A DNA stretch of 64,000 nucleotides, from contig NZ_SMTE01000007.1 in assembly GCF_004357765.1 (NCBI RefSeq), positions 62,001-126,000 on the forward strand, written 5' to 3'. This stretch comes from Pseudomonas putida (GTDB lineage: Bacteria > Pseudomonadota > Gammaproteobacteria > Pseudomonadales > Pseudomonadaceae). Made by a program: the position numbers and the translations under genes. The first letter of the stretch is position 1. Each line of letters starts with the position of its first letter. The notes beneath the pieces are model-generated. The model was not told the DNA's origin and made no database searches. It saw only the letters and a list, made by a program, of their open reading frames with translations. Below, piece after piece: positions 1-9,954 of the stretch.

Positions 1-804
1 TATATCCAGACCCGGCACCTCTTCCTCGATGGTCAGTGCTTCGAGCACCGGACCGCTGCGGTTCATGTAATCGAACATGCGCAGCGGCCAGTAGCTGATC
101 ACATCCGTGCTGCAGGCCAGTTCACAGAAGATGATCCCGGCTGAACATTCGAGCAGGTCCTCGGGTGGCGCCAACTGGTAGTGCGTGAACATCAAGCCGA
201 TCCGTGAGCTGTCCAGCGGCTCCTGCAGCAGCCATCGCTGGTCACGCAACTGCCGCAGGGAATGGGCGCTGCGTAGCGGGTGGCCGCAGCGTACGGCCAG
301 TACGGTGGGTTGGCTATACAGCGCCGTCCACTGGAAGCCATCAGCGTAGCGGCTGGCCGGCTGGCACGACAGCACCAGGTCCAGTTGCCCTTCACGCAGG
401 CCCTCCATCAACTTGGAAGGGCGCATCTCATGGATGCGCAGGCGTACTTCAGGATTGCGCTCGATGAACTGGTTGATTGCCGTGATCATCTGCGTTCTTG
501 GCGTTGCCGGGGAGATACCGATCGATACGGTGCCGCCGGTTTCGCCTTTGAGCACGGCAATCTCTTCGCGGGCGCGGCGGGCCTCCTCCAGCATCAGGCG
601 TGCCCTGCGCACCAGGCGCTCGCCGTATTCGGTGGTGGTGATACCTCGGTTGGAGCGCACCAGCAGGGGTACGCCAAGCGACGCTTCCAGCTCTTTGATC
701 GTTTTCGAGAGAGCGGGCTGGGAAAGATGCAACAACCGGGCAGTTTCCTGGATGCTGCCGCTCTCGCAGATCGTGATCAGCACCTTCAGTTGATGGAGCT
801 TCAT
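1..804 (-). CDS. LysR-family transcriptional regulator (C-terminus beyond window)
   Basis: The reverse strand from the ATG at 804 stays open for 268 codons to the window edge, so about 30-40 C-terminal residues are missing compared with a usual LysR protein of about 300. The N-terminus (MKLHQLKVLITICESGSI, then LSQPALSKTIKELEASLGVPL) is a typical winged helix-turn-helix, followed by the two-lobed effector domain. It is transcribed away from the OprD-type porin at 1305, with about 500 bases between them. Divergent LysR regulators often control their neighbour, so this one may respond to the substrate of the porin and the Liv-type transporter. That role is inference. The effector cannot be read from the sequence. 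Confidence 0.9.
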   Translation of the reverse strand, partial: MKLHQLKVLITICESGSIQETARLLHLSQPALSKTIKELEASLGVPLLVRSNRGITTTEYGERLVRRARLMLEEARRAREEIAVLKGETGGTVSIGISPATPRTQMITAINQFIERNPEVRLRIHEMRPSKLMEGLREGQLDLVLSCQPASRYADGFQWTALYSQPTVLAVRCGHPLRSAHSLRQLRDQRWLLQEPLDSSRIGLMFTHYQLAPPEDLLECSAGIIFCELACSTDVISYWPLRMFDYMNRSGPVLEALTIEEEVPGLDI

Positions 805-1304
805 AGGCTTTTTGTTTTCTTGGAAAGAGTCTGGCGTATTGCCATGAGGCGAAGATTAAACCTGGTGCGAATCAAGGTGCAACCTGGTGCAACCAAATTG
901 ACACTCATCTTTTAATTGGAAGTTTGTTCAATAAAAACAATGATGTCTTATCAATGAGCAGCAAACGTTTGGCCCTGATCATCCATGCGCCATACTGGTG
1001 CAATGGCGGCTGATTCGTAGGTTTGGTTATACCTATGAAAAAGTATGTGGTTGCACCTATAGCCTTCAGAAAACTAGGATCCTCTAGCAAGGTGCTACCC
1101 GGTAATACCTCGCCGAGTAGTGTGCCTATGACCACTAAGAAAAATAGTCGGCCCACAAGCCACGTCTGTATGCAGTAACCGAAGAGTTCGCACTTCGGAT
1201 TGACCTGTCGCCACTCCGCATCCTTGACCCAGGCAGCCACGCTGGCCTGCCTTGTGGACAAGTGCGTCCTGAAAAAAAAGAAACACAAGGGAGAGTCGCT
1301 TCAC
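805..1304. promoter_or_regulatory. Divergent LysR/porin intergenic region with repeated GGTGCRA motifs
   Basis: This 500-base gap holds no convincing gene and is more AT-rich than its flanks. The motif GGTGCAA or GGTGCGA occurs at 864-870, 876-882, 886-892 and 997-1003, and inverted (TTGCACC) at 1051-1057; a variant GGTGCTA lies at 1091-1097. Such clustering suggests operator sites for the divergent LysR protein, but that is inference. A good Shine-Dalgarno (AAGGGAGAG) precedes the porin start. Confidence 0.45.
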
Positions 1305-2594
1305 ATGAAGAAAAAACTATTGAGCCTGGCCATTCTTTCGGCCATGGGGGGCTTCGGCGGGCAGGTGCTGGCCGGAGGATTCATCGAAGACAGCAGTGCA
1401 AAGCTCGAGCTGCGCAACTTCTATTTCAACCACGACTTCCGCGACACGCACACCGAGACCCAGGACGAATGGGGGCAGGCGTTCTTGCTCAACGTTCAGT
1501 CAGGGTTCACCCAAGGCGCCGTCGGCTTTGGCGCCGATGCCACCTATACCTTGGGCGTCAAACTCGATGCACCCGGGGCACGGTCGATATTCCCGGCCGA
1601 CTCCGACGGGGAGGCGGTGGACAACTTCAGCCGCGGCGGGCTGACCGGCAAAGTCCGGTTCTCCAAGACCGAGGCCCGCTACGGCATCCTCACCCCAAAG
1701 TTGCCGATTCTCTGGTCCAACGATGGCCGGATGCTGCCGCAACTGTTCGAGGGTGGACAGATCACCAGCAACGAGATCGACAACCTGACCCTTACCGGTG
1801 GCCAGATCGAACACGTGGTTGGACGGATGTCGAGTAACTTCACCGGAATGTCGATCTCCGGTGGTACCCAGCAGAGCAACCAGTTCCGTTTCGTCGGCGG
1901 TGACTACAAGGGTATCAAGGACCTGACTCTGCAGTACTACTTTGCCAACCTCGAGGACTACTACGACCAGCATTTCCTCGGTGCATTGCACAGCCTGCCG
2001 GTGGGTCCGGGCGTGCTGAAGACCGACCTGCGCTACTTCCGCACCACCTCCGATGGCAAGAACGCCGACCTCGCTGCCGGTTATCGGGCGGCCACCAGCG
2101 GCAGTGGCAACGACGGTGAGCTGGACAACACCACCTGGAGTGCCAAGTTCACCTACGCCTTGGGTGGCCATGCCTTGAGCCTGGGCTACCAGCAGGTCTC
2201 GGACGACAGCATTTTTGCCCAGCTCAACCAGGGAGGCCTGCCCAACGAAGGGGCCGGTGGCGCCAGCACTTATGTCATCACCGACAGCCTGGTGCAGAAC
2301 TTCACCTACGCCGGTGAGCGCACCATTCTCGGCGGTTACGCCTATGACTTCGCCGCCCTGGGCGTGCCCGGCCTCAATGCCAGCGTCACCTGGCTCAAAG
2401 GCGACCAGATCAAGACCGCCGTCGGTTCCGACCGCGAGGAATGGGAGCGCGACATCGTGCTCAGCTATGTGGTGCAGAGCGGCGCACTCAAGGGCGTAGG
2501 CGTTGCCTGGCGCAACGGGATGCTGCGCAGTGACGTGCTCGGCGACATCGACCACAACCGCCTGACCATCAGCTACACCTTGCCAATCTGGTAA
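1305..2594 (+). CDS. OprD-family outer-membrane porin
   Basis: This 429-residue protein starts at ATG 1305, after a strong ribosome-binding site (AAGGGAGAG) 9 bases upstream. In-frame codons further upstream lack one. Residues 1-23 form a signal peptide (MKKKLLSLAILSAMGG, cleavage near VLAG). The mature start GGFIEDSSAKLELRNFYFNHDFRD is the hallmark of the Pseudomonas OprD/OpdK family of 18-strand substrate-specific channels, and the chain ends in a beta-strand (LTISYTLPIW) with an aromatic terminal residue, as outer-membrane barrels do. It probably carries a small acid or amino acid across the outer membrane. The Liv-type ABC system about 190 bases downstream suggests the two act in series; the substrate is unknown. 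Confidence 0.9.
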   Translation: MKKKLLSLAILSAMGGFGGQVLAGGFIEDSSAKLELRNFYFNHDFRDTHTETQDEWGQAFLLNVQSGFTQGAVGFGADATYTLGVKLDAPGARSIFPADSDGEAVDNFSRGGLTGKVRFSKTEARYGILTPKLPILWSNDGRMLPQLFEGGQITSNEIDNLTLTGGQIEHVVGRMSSNFTGMSISGGTQQSNQFRFVGGDYKGIKDLTLQYYFANLEDYYDQHFLGALHSLPVGPGVLKTDLRYFRTTSDGKNADLAAGYRAATSGSGNDGELDNTTWSAKFTYALGGHALSLGYQQVSDDSIFAQLNQGGLPNEGAGGASTYVITDSLVQNFTYAGERTILGGYAYDFAALGVPGLNASVTWLKGDQIKTAVGSDREEWERDIVLSYVVQSGALKGVGVAWRNGMLRSDVLGDIDHNRLTISYTLPIW

Positions 2595-2786
2595 GCACCC
2601 GACGCGATCACGTCAGATCCTCCCCCCGCCCGGCACCCCGGGAGGACCGGAGCGGTGCATCTGCGATTCGCCACGAGCGACTCGGGGAGCACCGGTACTT
2701 GAGCTGTTTTGCCCCGCAAATGCCGGGGGCTGCATGACGCAGTGAGCGACGGCCCGCGCCGTCACGATCATTCCAAGGAGACAGTT

Positions 2787-3905
2787 ATGCCATTCAAGTT
2801 CCGCTCCATGCTTACCTCGATGTCCGTGTTGTTCACCCTCGGGCTGGCGACACCATTCGCCCATGCCGCCGATGCTGTGCAGATGGGCGCGGTGCTGTCG
2901 CTGACCGGGCCCAACGCCACCGTCGGCGAGGATGTGCGGCGGGCGGTCAAGCTCGCCGAAGACAAGGTCAACGCCGACGGTGGTGTGCTCGGCAAACCCT
3001 TCAAAGTCATCGTCGAGGACTCCGGCGGCAACCCCACGACCGCCATCAACGCTGCCCGCAAACTGGTCAGTGTCGACAAAGTGCCGGTGGTGATCGGTGA
3101 GTACTCATCGGGAATCAGCATTCCGATGGGCCAGTACCTGGTCAAGGAAGGCGTGGTGCATATCAACATCGCCAGCACCAGCGTCAAGGTCCGCGACCTG
3201 GGCAGCAGTTCGTTCAACCTGATCGGCCTGGAAGACAAGGGCAACAAGTTCTCCTCCCAGGACGCCTGGGACCTGGGCTTTCGGAATGTCGCCATCCTGG
3301 CTCCGAACAATGCCTACGGCCAGGGTGTAGCCCATGGTTTCCGTGCGGAGTTCGAGAAGCTCGGCGGCAAGATCGTCAACGAGACCCTCTACACCGCGGG
3401 TCAGTCCACCTACCGCCGCGAGCTGCAGCAGATCGCCCGGACCAAACCGGATGCCTACATCTACACCGCCTATGGCCAGGAATCGGCGGTCATCAACCGT
3501 GAGGCTCTGGAGCTGGGGCTGCGGGATAAACCGTGGTACGCGATCCTGCTTTCGATGAGCCTGTCGGACACCCCGGCCAACATCGCCCAAGGCCAACTGG
3601 GCATGGAAGTCGGCTCTTTCGTCGGTCCGACCGGCAAGGCCTACGCCGATGCGTTCGCCGCCAAGTACAAGGAGGGCATGAAAACCTCGTACACCGGTTA
3701 TGCCTACGATGCCGTGCTGATGACGGCCAAGGCCATCGACAAAGCGGGTTCCACCGACCCGGCTGCCGTGCAGGCCGCGCTCAAGGATGTGGGCAAGGGT
3801 TATGACGGCGTGACCGGCAAGGTCGCCTTCGACGATGGCCGTCAGCGTATCGACCCACCCTACGCCAAGCTCAAGTACGACGGCGGCAAGGTCGTGCCTC
3901 GATAA
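2787..3905 (+). CDS. Branched-chain-amino-acid-type ABC transporter substrate-binding protein
   Basis: This 372-residue periplasmic binding protein starts at ATG 2787, seven bases or so after AAGGAG. Residues 1-27 form a signal peptide ending AHA-AD. The mature chain begins QMGAVLSLTGPNATVGEDV and contains INAARKLV and VPVVIGEYSSG, the pattern of the LivJ/LivK type I periplasmic fold (Peripla_BP_6). It captures the ligand for LivHMGF encoded immediately downstream. The family also binds amides, urea, aromatic acids and dicarboxylates, so branched-chain amino acids cannot be assumed. The adjacent OprD porin and the cache chemoreceptor may recognise the same nutrient. Confidence 0.92.
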   Translation: MPFKFRSMLTSMSVLFTLGLATPFAHAADAVQMGAVLSLTGPNATVGEDVRRAVKLAEDKVNADGGVLGKPFKVIVEDSGGNPTTAINAARKLVSVDKVPVVIGEYSSGISIPMGQYLVKEGVVHINIASTSVKVRDLGSSSFNLIGLEDKGNKFSSQDAWDLGFRNVAILAPNNAYGQGVAHGFRAEFEKLGGKIVNETLYTAGQSTYRRELQQIARTKPDAYIYTAYGQESAVINREALELGLRDKPWYAILLSMSLSDTPANIAQGQLGMEVGSFVGPTGKAYADAFAAKYKEGMKTSYTGYAYDAVLMTAKAIDKAGSTDPAAVQAALKDVGKGYDGVTGKVAFDDGRQRIDPPYAKLKYDGGKVVPR

Positions 3906-3918
3906 CTACGCAACACAC

Positions 3919-3941
3919 CCGCCCGGTCCGCCGGGCGGTTT
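3919..3941 (+). terminator. Hairpin between binding-protein gene and permease gene
   Basis: Perfect 8-bp stem CCGCCCGG / CCGGGCGG with a 4-base loop and a short T run, 13 bases after the stop codon. Such hairpins after binding-protein genes usually stabilise the upstream mRNA or partly stop transcription, so the binding protein is made in excess over the membrane parts. The weak T tract argues for attenuation rather than full termination. Confidence 0.6.
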
Positions 3942-3967
3942 CTGCCTGCTCTTGCGGAGTGCTTTCC

Positions 3968-4861
3968 ATGTTGCAGTTCCTGATCGATACCTTGCTTCGG
4001 GCAACCGACTTGGCGCTGAACGCTTTCGGCCTCAGTCTGGTATACGGGCTGGTCAAGTTTCCCAATATCGCCCATGTGCAATACGCCATGCTCGGCGCGT
4101 ACCTGACCTACGGTCTGAATGGGGTCGGTGTGCCGCTGCCCGTGGCGTTGCTGGGGGCCGCACTGTTGGTCGGTGCACTGTCTCTGGCGTTGCAGCGCCT
4201 GGTGTTCCAGCGTCTGCTCAAAAGTGGCCCGGCCATCGCCATGATCGGCTCGCTGGCAATCGCCATGCTGTTGGTCGCGACCGTCCAAGGTTGGGCCGGT
4301 AGCTTCCCGCGCATGTTCCAGTTGCCGCTACAGGCGCCGCTGGTGCTGGGCGATGCGCGTATCACTCATACCCAGTTGTACTTCTTCTTCACGACCCTGG
4401 TGTTGCTCGCGGTGTTCACCGTGGCGCTGTTCCATACCCGCCTGGGCCGCGCCATGCGGGCGCTGGCGGGCAATCCGGCACTGGCCAATGCCTGTGGCCT
4501 GCATGCTGCGCGCATCACCCTGATGGTCACCTTCGCCAGCGGCGCCGTCGCCGGGCTCGGCGGTGGGCTGCTGGCGCTATCGACCGGCGCCCATATCAAC
4601 CTTGGCCATGATCTGCTGCTGCCGGTGTTCGCCGCGGCCATTCTCGGAGGCTTGGGCAATCCGCTGGGCGCGGTCGCAGGCGCGTTGTTGATCGCCCTGA
4701 CCGAGACCCTGGTCACCAACCTCGATTTCGGCTGGCTGGTGGGTCGGGAGATGGCCTTCCTGCCGGTCTCGTACATCAGTGGTGCAGCGTTCCTCATCCT
4801 GCTGCTGGCACTGCTGTTCAAGCCTTACGGCTTGTTCGATCGGGAGGTCCGCCGTGTTTGA
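3968..4861 (+). CDS. livH: ABC transporter permease, LivH type
   Basis: The 297-residue integral membrane protein starts at ATG 3968, nine bases after GGAG; an in-frame GTG at 3959 abuts that site too closely. Multiple hydrophobic helices and the family motif ALAGNPALANACGLHAARI (EAA-like loop contacting the ATPase) mark a LivH/UrtB-type permease. A further motif, GLGNPLGAVAGALLIALTET, is also typical of this subfamily. It pairs with LivM, whose GTG start overlaps this gene's end by 8 bases, in a translationally coupled operon. The livH name is used for family; the true substrate is unproved. Confidence 0.9.
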   Translation: MLQFLIDTLLRATDLALNAFGLSLVYGLVKFPNIAHVQYAMLGAYLTYGLNGVGVPLPVALLGAALLVGALSLALQRLVFQRLLKSGPAIAMIGSLAIAMLLVATVQGWAGSFPRMFQLPLQAPLVLGDARITHTQLYFFFTTLVLLAVFTVALFHTRLGRAMRALAGNPALANACGLHAARITLMVTFASGAVAGLGGGLLALSTGAHINLGHDLLLPVFAAAILGGLGNPLGAVAGALLIALTETLVTNLDFGWLVGREMAFLPVSYISGAAFLILLLALLFKPYGLFDREVRRV

Positions 4862-5720
4862 TTTCCTCGTTTCAGCGCTGACCTTCGCCAGCCTGTATGG
4901 GCTGATGGCGCTCGGGCTCAACCTGCAGGCCGGCTATGGCGGCTTGCTCAACTTCGGCCATATCGCCTTCGCCGGACTCGGGGCCTACGCCACCGGCATC
5001 GCCGTGCAGGCGGGCTATTCAGCGTGGCTGGGCATGAGTATCGGCGTACTGGCGGCCATGGCGCTGGGCGCATGCGTGGCACGGTTGGGGCGCAGCCTGG
5101 CCTCGGACTACTGGGGTATCGCCACGCTGGCCATTGCCGAAATCCTACGCGTGGTAGCCACCAACGAAGGCTGGCTGACCGGCGGTGCCCAGGGAATAGG
5201 CGCCATCCCGACCTTGTTCGAGGGCGGCGGCTTCCTGTTATTGATGCTGGCGTTGCTTTGCGTGGCCACGCTGCTGTGCCGGCGTCTGGCCGATGGACGC
5301 TTCGGGCGTGCCTTGCGCTTGATGCGCGAGGAGCCGCAACTGGCGGCTTGCATGGGCTATGACCTGACGTCGCTGAAGTCGCGGGCGATCATGACCGGTG
5401 CCGCGCTCACCGCCATCGCCGGTTCGCTGTACGCCCACTTCATGAGCTATGTCGGCCCTGATTACCTGCTCGCCTCCGAGACCTTCCTGCTCTGGACCAT
5501 GTTGATGATCGGCGGGCTGGGCAATCTGCGCGGTGTGTTGCTGGGCGTGTTGCTGGTCCAGGCTGCCTACAGCCTAGTGCCGTTCGCCAAGGACTACCTG
5601 GGCTTCGATTCCGATTTGGCCGGTGCCCTGCGTCTGGGCTTGATCGGTGTGATCCTGCTGGTCTGCCTGATGTGGCGCAGCGAAGGCCTGATCCCTGAAA
5701 AAGTAAGGAAGATCGCATGA
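4854..5720 (+). CDS. livM: ABC transporter permease, LivM type
   Basis: This 288-residue membrane protein begins at GTG 4854, which overlaps the end of livH and follows the ribosome-binding site GGGAGG. Upstream in-frame codons would lie deep inside livH. Motifs YGLMALGLNLQAGYGGLLNFGH and YWGIATLAIAEI are characteristic of LivM permeases, and RALRLMREEPQLAACMGYD is the ATPase-contacting loop. About eight to ten hydrophobic segments are evident. It forms the inner-membrane channel with LivH and is driven by the two ATPases encoded next. Confidence 0.9.
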   Translation: MFDFLVSALTFASLYGLMALGLNLQAGYGGLLNFGHIAFAGLGAYATGIAVQAGYSAWLGMSIGVLAAMALGACVARLGRSLASDYWGIATLAIAEILRVVATNEGWLTGGAQGIGAIPTLFEGGGFLLLMLALLCVATLLCRRLADGRFGRALRLMREEPQLAACMGYDLTSLKSRAIMTGAALTAIAGSLYAHFMSYVGPDYLLASETFLLWTMLMIGGLGNLRGVLLGVLLVQAAYSLVPFAKDYLGFDSDLAGALRLGLIGVILLVCLMWRSEGLIPEKVRKIA

Positions 5721-6513
5721 GTGCTTCTCGCACCAACCTGCTCAGTGTGCGTTCGGTCGCCAAAGCGTTTGGCGGCAATCAGGTGCTGCGTGACGTCAGC
5801 TTCGATGTGCAGCGAGGCGAAATCGTCGGCCTGCTGGGTCCCAACGGCTCGGGCAAAAGCACCTTGCTCAACTGCATCACCGGCTTCGAAGCGGTCGATG
5901 GCGGTGTCATCGCCTTGGGCGGTCAGCGCATCGAGCGGTTGCCCGCTCACCGGATCGTCCGCCACGGTGTCGCTCGCACGTTCCAGTTGCCATCGATGCC
6001 CACCAAGATGTCGGTCTTCGAAGTGGCGCTGGCGGCCAGCGCCGCTCAGCACGGCGTGTTCGCCACATTGCTGGGTACGCCGGCGCTGCGCCGCGCCGAG
6101 GCAGAAGCTCGGATCAAGGCTGAAGGATTGATCGACGCTTTATTGCTCGGGGCGGTACGCGATCTACCCGCATCGGCATTGTCGGGTGGGCAGAAGAAAC
6201 TGCTCGGGATCGTCTGCGCGTTGATGGGTGAGCCTGAACTGGTACTGCTCGACGAACCGACCGCCGGCGTGCATCCCAACCTGCGTCGTGATCTTGTCCA
6301 GGCACTCAAGCGCCTCAACAGCCAGGGCATGACGCTGGTCATCGTGGAGCACGACATGCACTTCATTCGCGATGTCTGCAGCCGCTGCGTAGTGCTCGAC
6401 CGGGGGGAGATCGTCGCCAGCTGCAAGCCGGACAAGCTCGCCTCCAACGAGCGGGTGATCCAGGCCTACCTGGGTGGTCGCCATACCCCACAAGCCCTCG
6501 AGGAGAATGCGCC

Positions 6514-6517
<4 letters not shown>
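5717..6517 (+). CDS. livG: ABC transporter ATP-binding protein, LivG type
   Basis: This 266-residue ATPase starts with an ATGA overlap with livM. Walker A is GPNGSGKST (about residues 40-48), the signature is LSGGQKKLLGIVCALM, and Walker B is LVLLDEPTAGVHP, followed by the switch histidine in VEHDM. The C-terminal extension after the ATPase core (ERVIQAYLGG) is the LivG-type tail. It powers import together with LivF as a cytoplasmic heterodimer. Confidence 0.92.
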
Positions 6518-7233
<716 letters not shown>

Positions 7234-7254
7234 CGTGCAGGTGGGGATGTCTGG

Positions 7255-7283
7255 CCGCGCAGCTGCCTGCGCGGTCCATTTTT
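7255..7283 (+). terminator. Hairpin between livF and chemoreceptor gene
   Basis: CCGCGCAG / CTGCGCGG, a perfect 8-bp stem with a 4-base loop (CTGC), followed by TCC and a run of T within a few bases. It sits 21 bases after livF and about 10 bases before the chemoreceptor start. It looks like a rho-independent terminator or attenuator that lets a fraction of transcripts continue into the receptor gene. Confidence 0.6.
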
Positions 7284-7292
7284 GAGCGTTTG

Positions 7293-9185
7293 ATGATGAA
7301 ATTCAGCCACAAGATCCTGCTGGCCGCTGCCCTGGTCGTGATCAGTGCATTCGCCTCGTTCACCTTGTTCAACTACCTGTGGCAGCAGCGCGTGCTGGCT
7401 CGCGAGCTGCAGAGCCAGCTCCGCGAAGTCGGTGCGCTGTCTGCCGAGAGCATTCAGAACTGGCTGGGTGGCCGTGTGTTGCTGGTGGAAAGCCTGGCGC
7501 AACGTCTGTCGGCCGATACCGGCGAGGCGGCGGTGGAGCAGGCGTTCGACCAGGATGTCCTGAAAAGTACGTTCAATATGGTTTACCTCGCGCGTGCCGA
7601 TGGCAGTTTCAGCATCCGCCCGCAACAGGACATGCCTGCCGGCTACGATGCTCGCCAGCGCGACTGGTACCAGCGCGTACAGGCACGCAACGACAGTGTG
7701 TTGACCGAGCCCTATGTCAACGCCGCCACCCAGGAAATGATCATGGCCGTCGCTGCCCCCGTGGTGCGCTCCGGTGAACTGGTGGGGGCAGTGGGCGCCG
7801 GCATGCCTATCGATACCCTGGTGCAGATCATCGGCAGTGTCGATCTGCAGGGCAAAGGTTATGCCTATCTGGTCAACGGTGCCGGTAAGATCCTGGTGCA
7901 TCCGCAGACCGAGTTGATCAACCGCCGTCTGGATGAACTGGACCCGGCGCAGCCGCTCAAGGTCAGTCGGCAGTTGCAGGAACATCAAGTCGCTGGCCGG
8001 GCTCGTGTCGATACCTTCATTCCGGTCGCGGGCCTGCCGGGGGCAGATTGGTACGTCGGGCTATCGGTCGATCGGGATCTCGCCTACCAGTCCCTGCGTG
8101 ACTTCAGTCGCTCGGCGATGATCGCCATGTTGGTTTCCGTCCTGCTGGTCATGCTGGCCCTTGGCGCGTTGCTGCGCCTGCTGCTCAAGCCGCTTCTGCA
8201 CATGACCGTGGCGATGCAGGACATCGCTGCAGGCGAAGGCGATCTGACCCAGCGTCTGCCTGCTGCCGGACGTGATGAGCTGTCGCTGCTGGCGCAAGCA
8301 TTCAACCGCTTCGTCGAGCGGATGCAGAGCACCATCGGCCAGGTCGCCAGCGGCAGCGTCGGCGTCGATGAAGGTGCGCGCAGCGTGGTCCAGGCCAGTC
8401 AGAGCACGTTGCACCAGTCAGACGCTCTGGTGCAACGCAGCGACAGTGTCGCCGCTGCCATCGAGCAGCTCGGAGCAGCCGCCCAGGAAATCGCCGGCAA
8501 TGCTGCCAACGTTTCGCTGCAGAGTGCCGAGGCGCGTAGCCAGGCCGAGCAAGGCCAACGCATCCTCGGTGAGGGCTCGATTGCGCTGGATGCCCTGGCC
8601 GCCCAGGTCGACAGCGCCCGGGCCAGCATGGAGCAGTTGGGTGGCCAGACTGAGGCCATCGGCCAGATTCTCGAGGTCATCCACGGCATTGCCAAGCAGA
8701 CCAACCTGCTCGCCCTCAACGCGGCCATCGAGGCCGCGCGGGCCGGGGAGGCTGGTCGTGGTTTCGCCGTGGTGGCCGACGAAGTGCGACAACTGGCCCA
8801 TCGCAGCCAAGGCTCGGCGCAGGAGATCCACACCATGATCGAAGCCTTGCAGGCTGGTGCCCGTGAGTCGGTTGCCGCGATGGTCGCCAGTCACGCCCAT
8901 GCCCAGAGCAGCGTGGCGGTCATCGCGCAGGCCTGCGACGGTATCGGCACGGTGATCGGGCGTCTGGTCGATATCGACGAGATGAACCAGTCAGTGGCTG
9001 CCGCTACCGAGCAGCAACGGACGGTAGTCGAGTCGATCAGTCGCGAGGTGGGCGAGATTTCGACGCTCAATCAACAGGTGCAGGCCAGCCAGCAGCAGGC
9101 GTTGCAGGTGTGCGAGCGCTTGGACGGGCGCTCGGCGCAGTTGCGCCGCCTGGTGGACAGTTTCCGCATCGTGCAGCGTGGCTGA
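7293..9185 (+). CDS. Methyl-accepting chemotaxis protein with periplasmic dCACHE sensor
   Basis: The 630-residue receptor starts at one of two adjacent ATG codons (7293, 7296); the much longer upstream reading overlaps livF and is rejected. Order: transmembrane helix at residues 8-27, periplasmic dCACHE domain to about 270, second helix (about 273-293), HAMP, then the signalling domain with the conserved hairpin tip around [20 protein letters not shown]. The sensor contains RQRDWYQ and EPYV, parts of the motif of amino-acid-sensing dCACHE domains, but the acidic residue expected near AVGAD is glycine ([10 protein letters not shown], about 165-174). The ligand may therefore not be a standard amino acid. 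Its position behind a Liv-type importer suggests it senses that importer's substrate. Confidence 0.9.
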   Translation: MMKFSHKILLAAALVVISAFASFTLFNYLWQQRVLARELQSQLREVGALSAESIQNWLGGRVLLVESLAQRLSADTGEAAVEQAFDQDVLKSTFNMVYLARADGSFSIRPQQDMPAGYDARQRDWYQRVQARNDSVLTEPYVNAATQEMIMAVAAPVVRSGELVGAVGAGMPIDTLVQIIGSVDLQGKGYAYLVNGAGKILVHPQTELINRRLDELDPAQPLKVSRQLQEHQVAGRARVDTFIPVAGLPGADWYVGLSVDRDLAYQSLRDFSRSAMIAMLVSVLLVMLALGALLRLLLKPLLHMTVAMQDIAAGEGDLTQRLPAAGRDELSLLAQAFNRFVERMQSTIGQVASGSVGVDEGARSVVQASQSTLHQSDALVQRSDSVAAAIEQLGAAAQEIAGNAANVSLQSAEARSQAEQGQRILGEGSIALDALAAQVDSARASMEQLGGQTEAIGQILEVIHGIAKQTNLLALNAAIEAARAGEAGRGFAVVADEVRQLAHRSQGSAQEIHTMIEALQAGARESVAAMVASHAHAQSSVAVIAQACDGIGTVIGRLVDIDEMNQSVAAATEQQRTVVESISREVGEISTLNQQVQASQQQALQVCERLDGRSAQLRRLVDSFRIVQRG

Positions 9186-9214
9186 ACGCCGAATACCATT
9201 CCCGAGGGAATGCC

Positions 9215-9832
9215 TCAGCGCATCGCCACCAGCTTGATGCCAAACCCCAGCAGGCATACCCCCGCCAGCCGCTCGAACAGGTTCGCAATGCGTGGGTTGG
9301 CGCGCATGCGTTCGGCCAACAGGTGGGTCAGCACCACGGCGAGCAGCCCGTACAAGAAGGTCACCACGGCCACTGTCAGGGCCAGGAAGCCGAAGGTCAC
9401 CAACCCTTGGTGCTTGACCGGATCGACGAACAGGGGAAAGAACGCCATGTAGAACATGATCGCCTTGGGGTTGAGCAAGGTGATCATCATCGTCTGGCGC
9501 AAGTAATGGCCGTGGTCCATGCGGCTGGCGCGCGGTGCGCCGCCCGGCTTGCTCAGCAGCATGCGCAGGCCCAGGTACGCCAGGTAGGCCGCGCCGGCCC
9601 ATTGCACCACGTGGAACGCGGCAGGGTAGGCGGCGAGCAAGGTTGCCACGCCAGCCACCGCCAGCCACAACAGCACCTGGTCACCGAGGATCACCCCACA
9701 GGTCGCGGCCATGCCAGCCTTGATACCGCCCTTGCCGGTGGCGGTGATCAGGGCGAAGTTGCCTGGGCCAGGAATGGCCAGGACGATGATGAAGGCAATG
9801 ACGAACGCGCCGTAGTCGGTGACGCCGAGCAT
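9215..9832 (-). CDS. LysE-family amino-acid exporter (RhtB type)
   Basis: This 205-residue membrane protein starts at ATG 9832, preceded on its strand by AGGAG; an upstream in-frame start at 9862 has no such site. The N-terminus contains IPGPGNFALITATGKGG and the middle LNPKAIMFYMAFFPLFVD, both diagnostic of LysE/RhtB translocators that export amino acids or related metabolites. About six hydrophobic helices fit the family. It converges with the chemoreceptor gene, leaving 29 bases that include a small inverted repeat (CATTCCC / GGGAATG). The substrate is not predictable. Confidence 0.9.
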   Translation of the reverse strand: MLGVTDYGAFVIAFIIVLAIPGPGNFALITATGKGGIKAGMAATCGVILGDQVLLWLAVAGVATLLAAYPAAFHVVQWAGAAYLAYLGLRMLLSKPGGAPRASRMDHGHYLRQTMMITLLNPKAIMFYMAFFPLFVDPVKHQGLVTFGFLALTVAVVTFLYGLLAVVLTHLLAERMRANPRIANLFERLAGVCLLGFGIKLVAMR

Positions 9833-9954
9833 GGAAACTCCTGTAGGGCAGTGCGAAAGCACCTAGATTATCGTGCTTTCGGTTGCCCGTCAGGCCACAA
9901 GCCATGATTCATGGGGGCTGTCGCACTTTAGGTAGTTGCTGCGCGAGTGACCGG

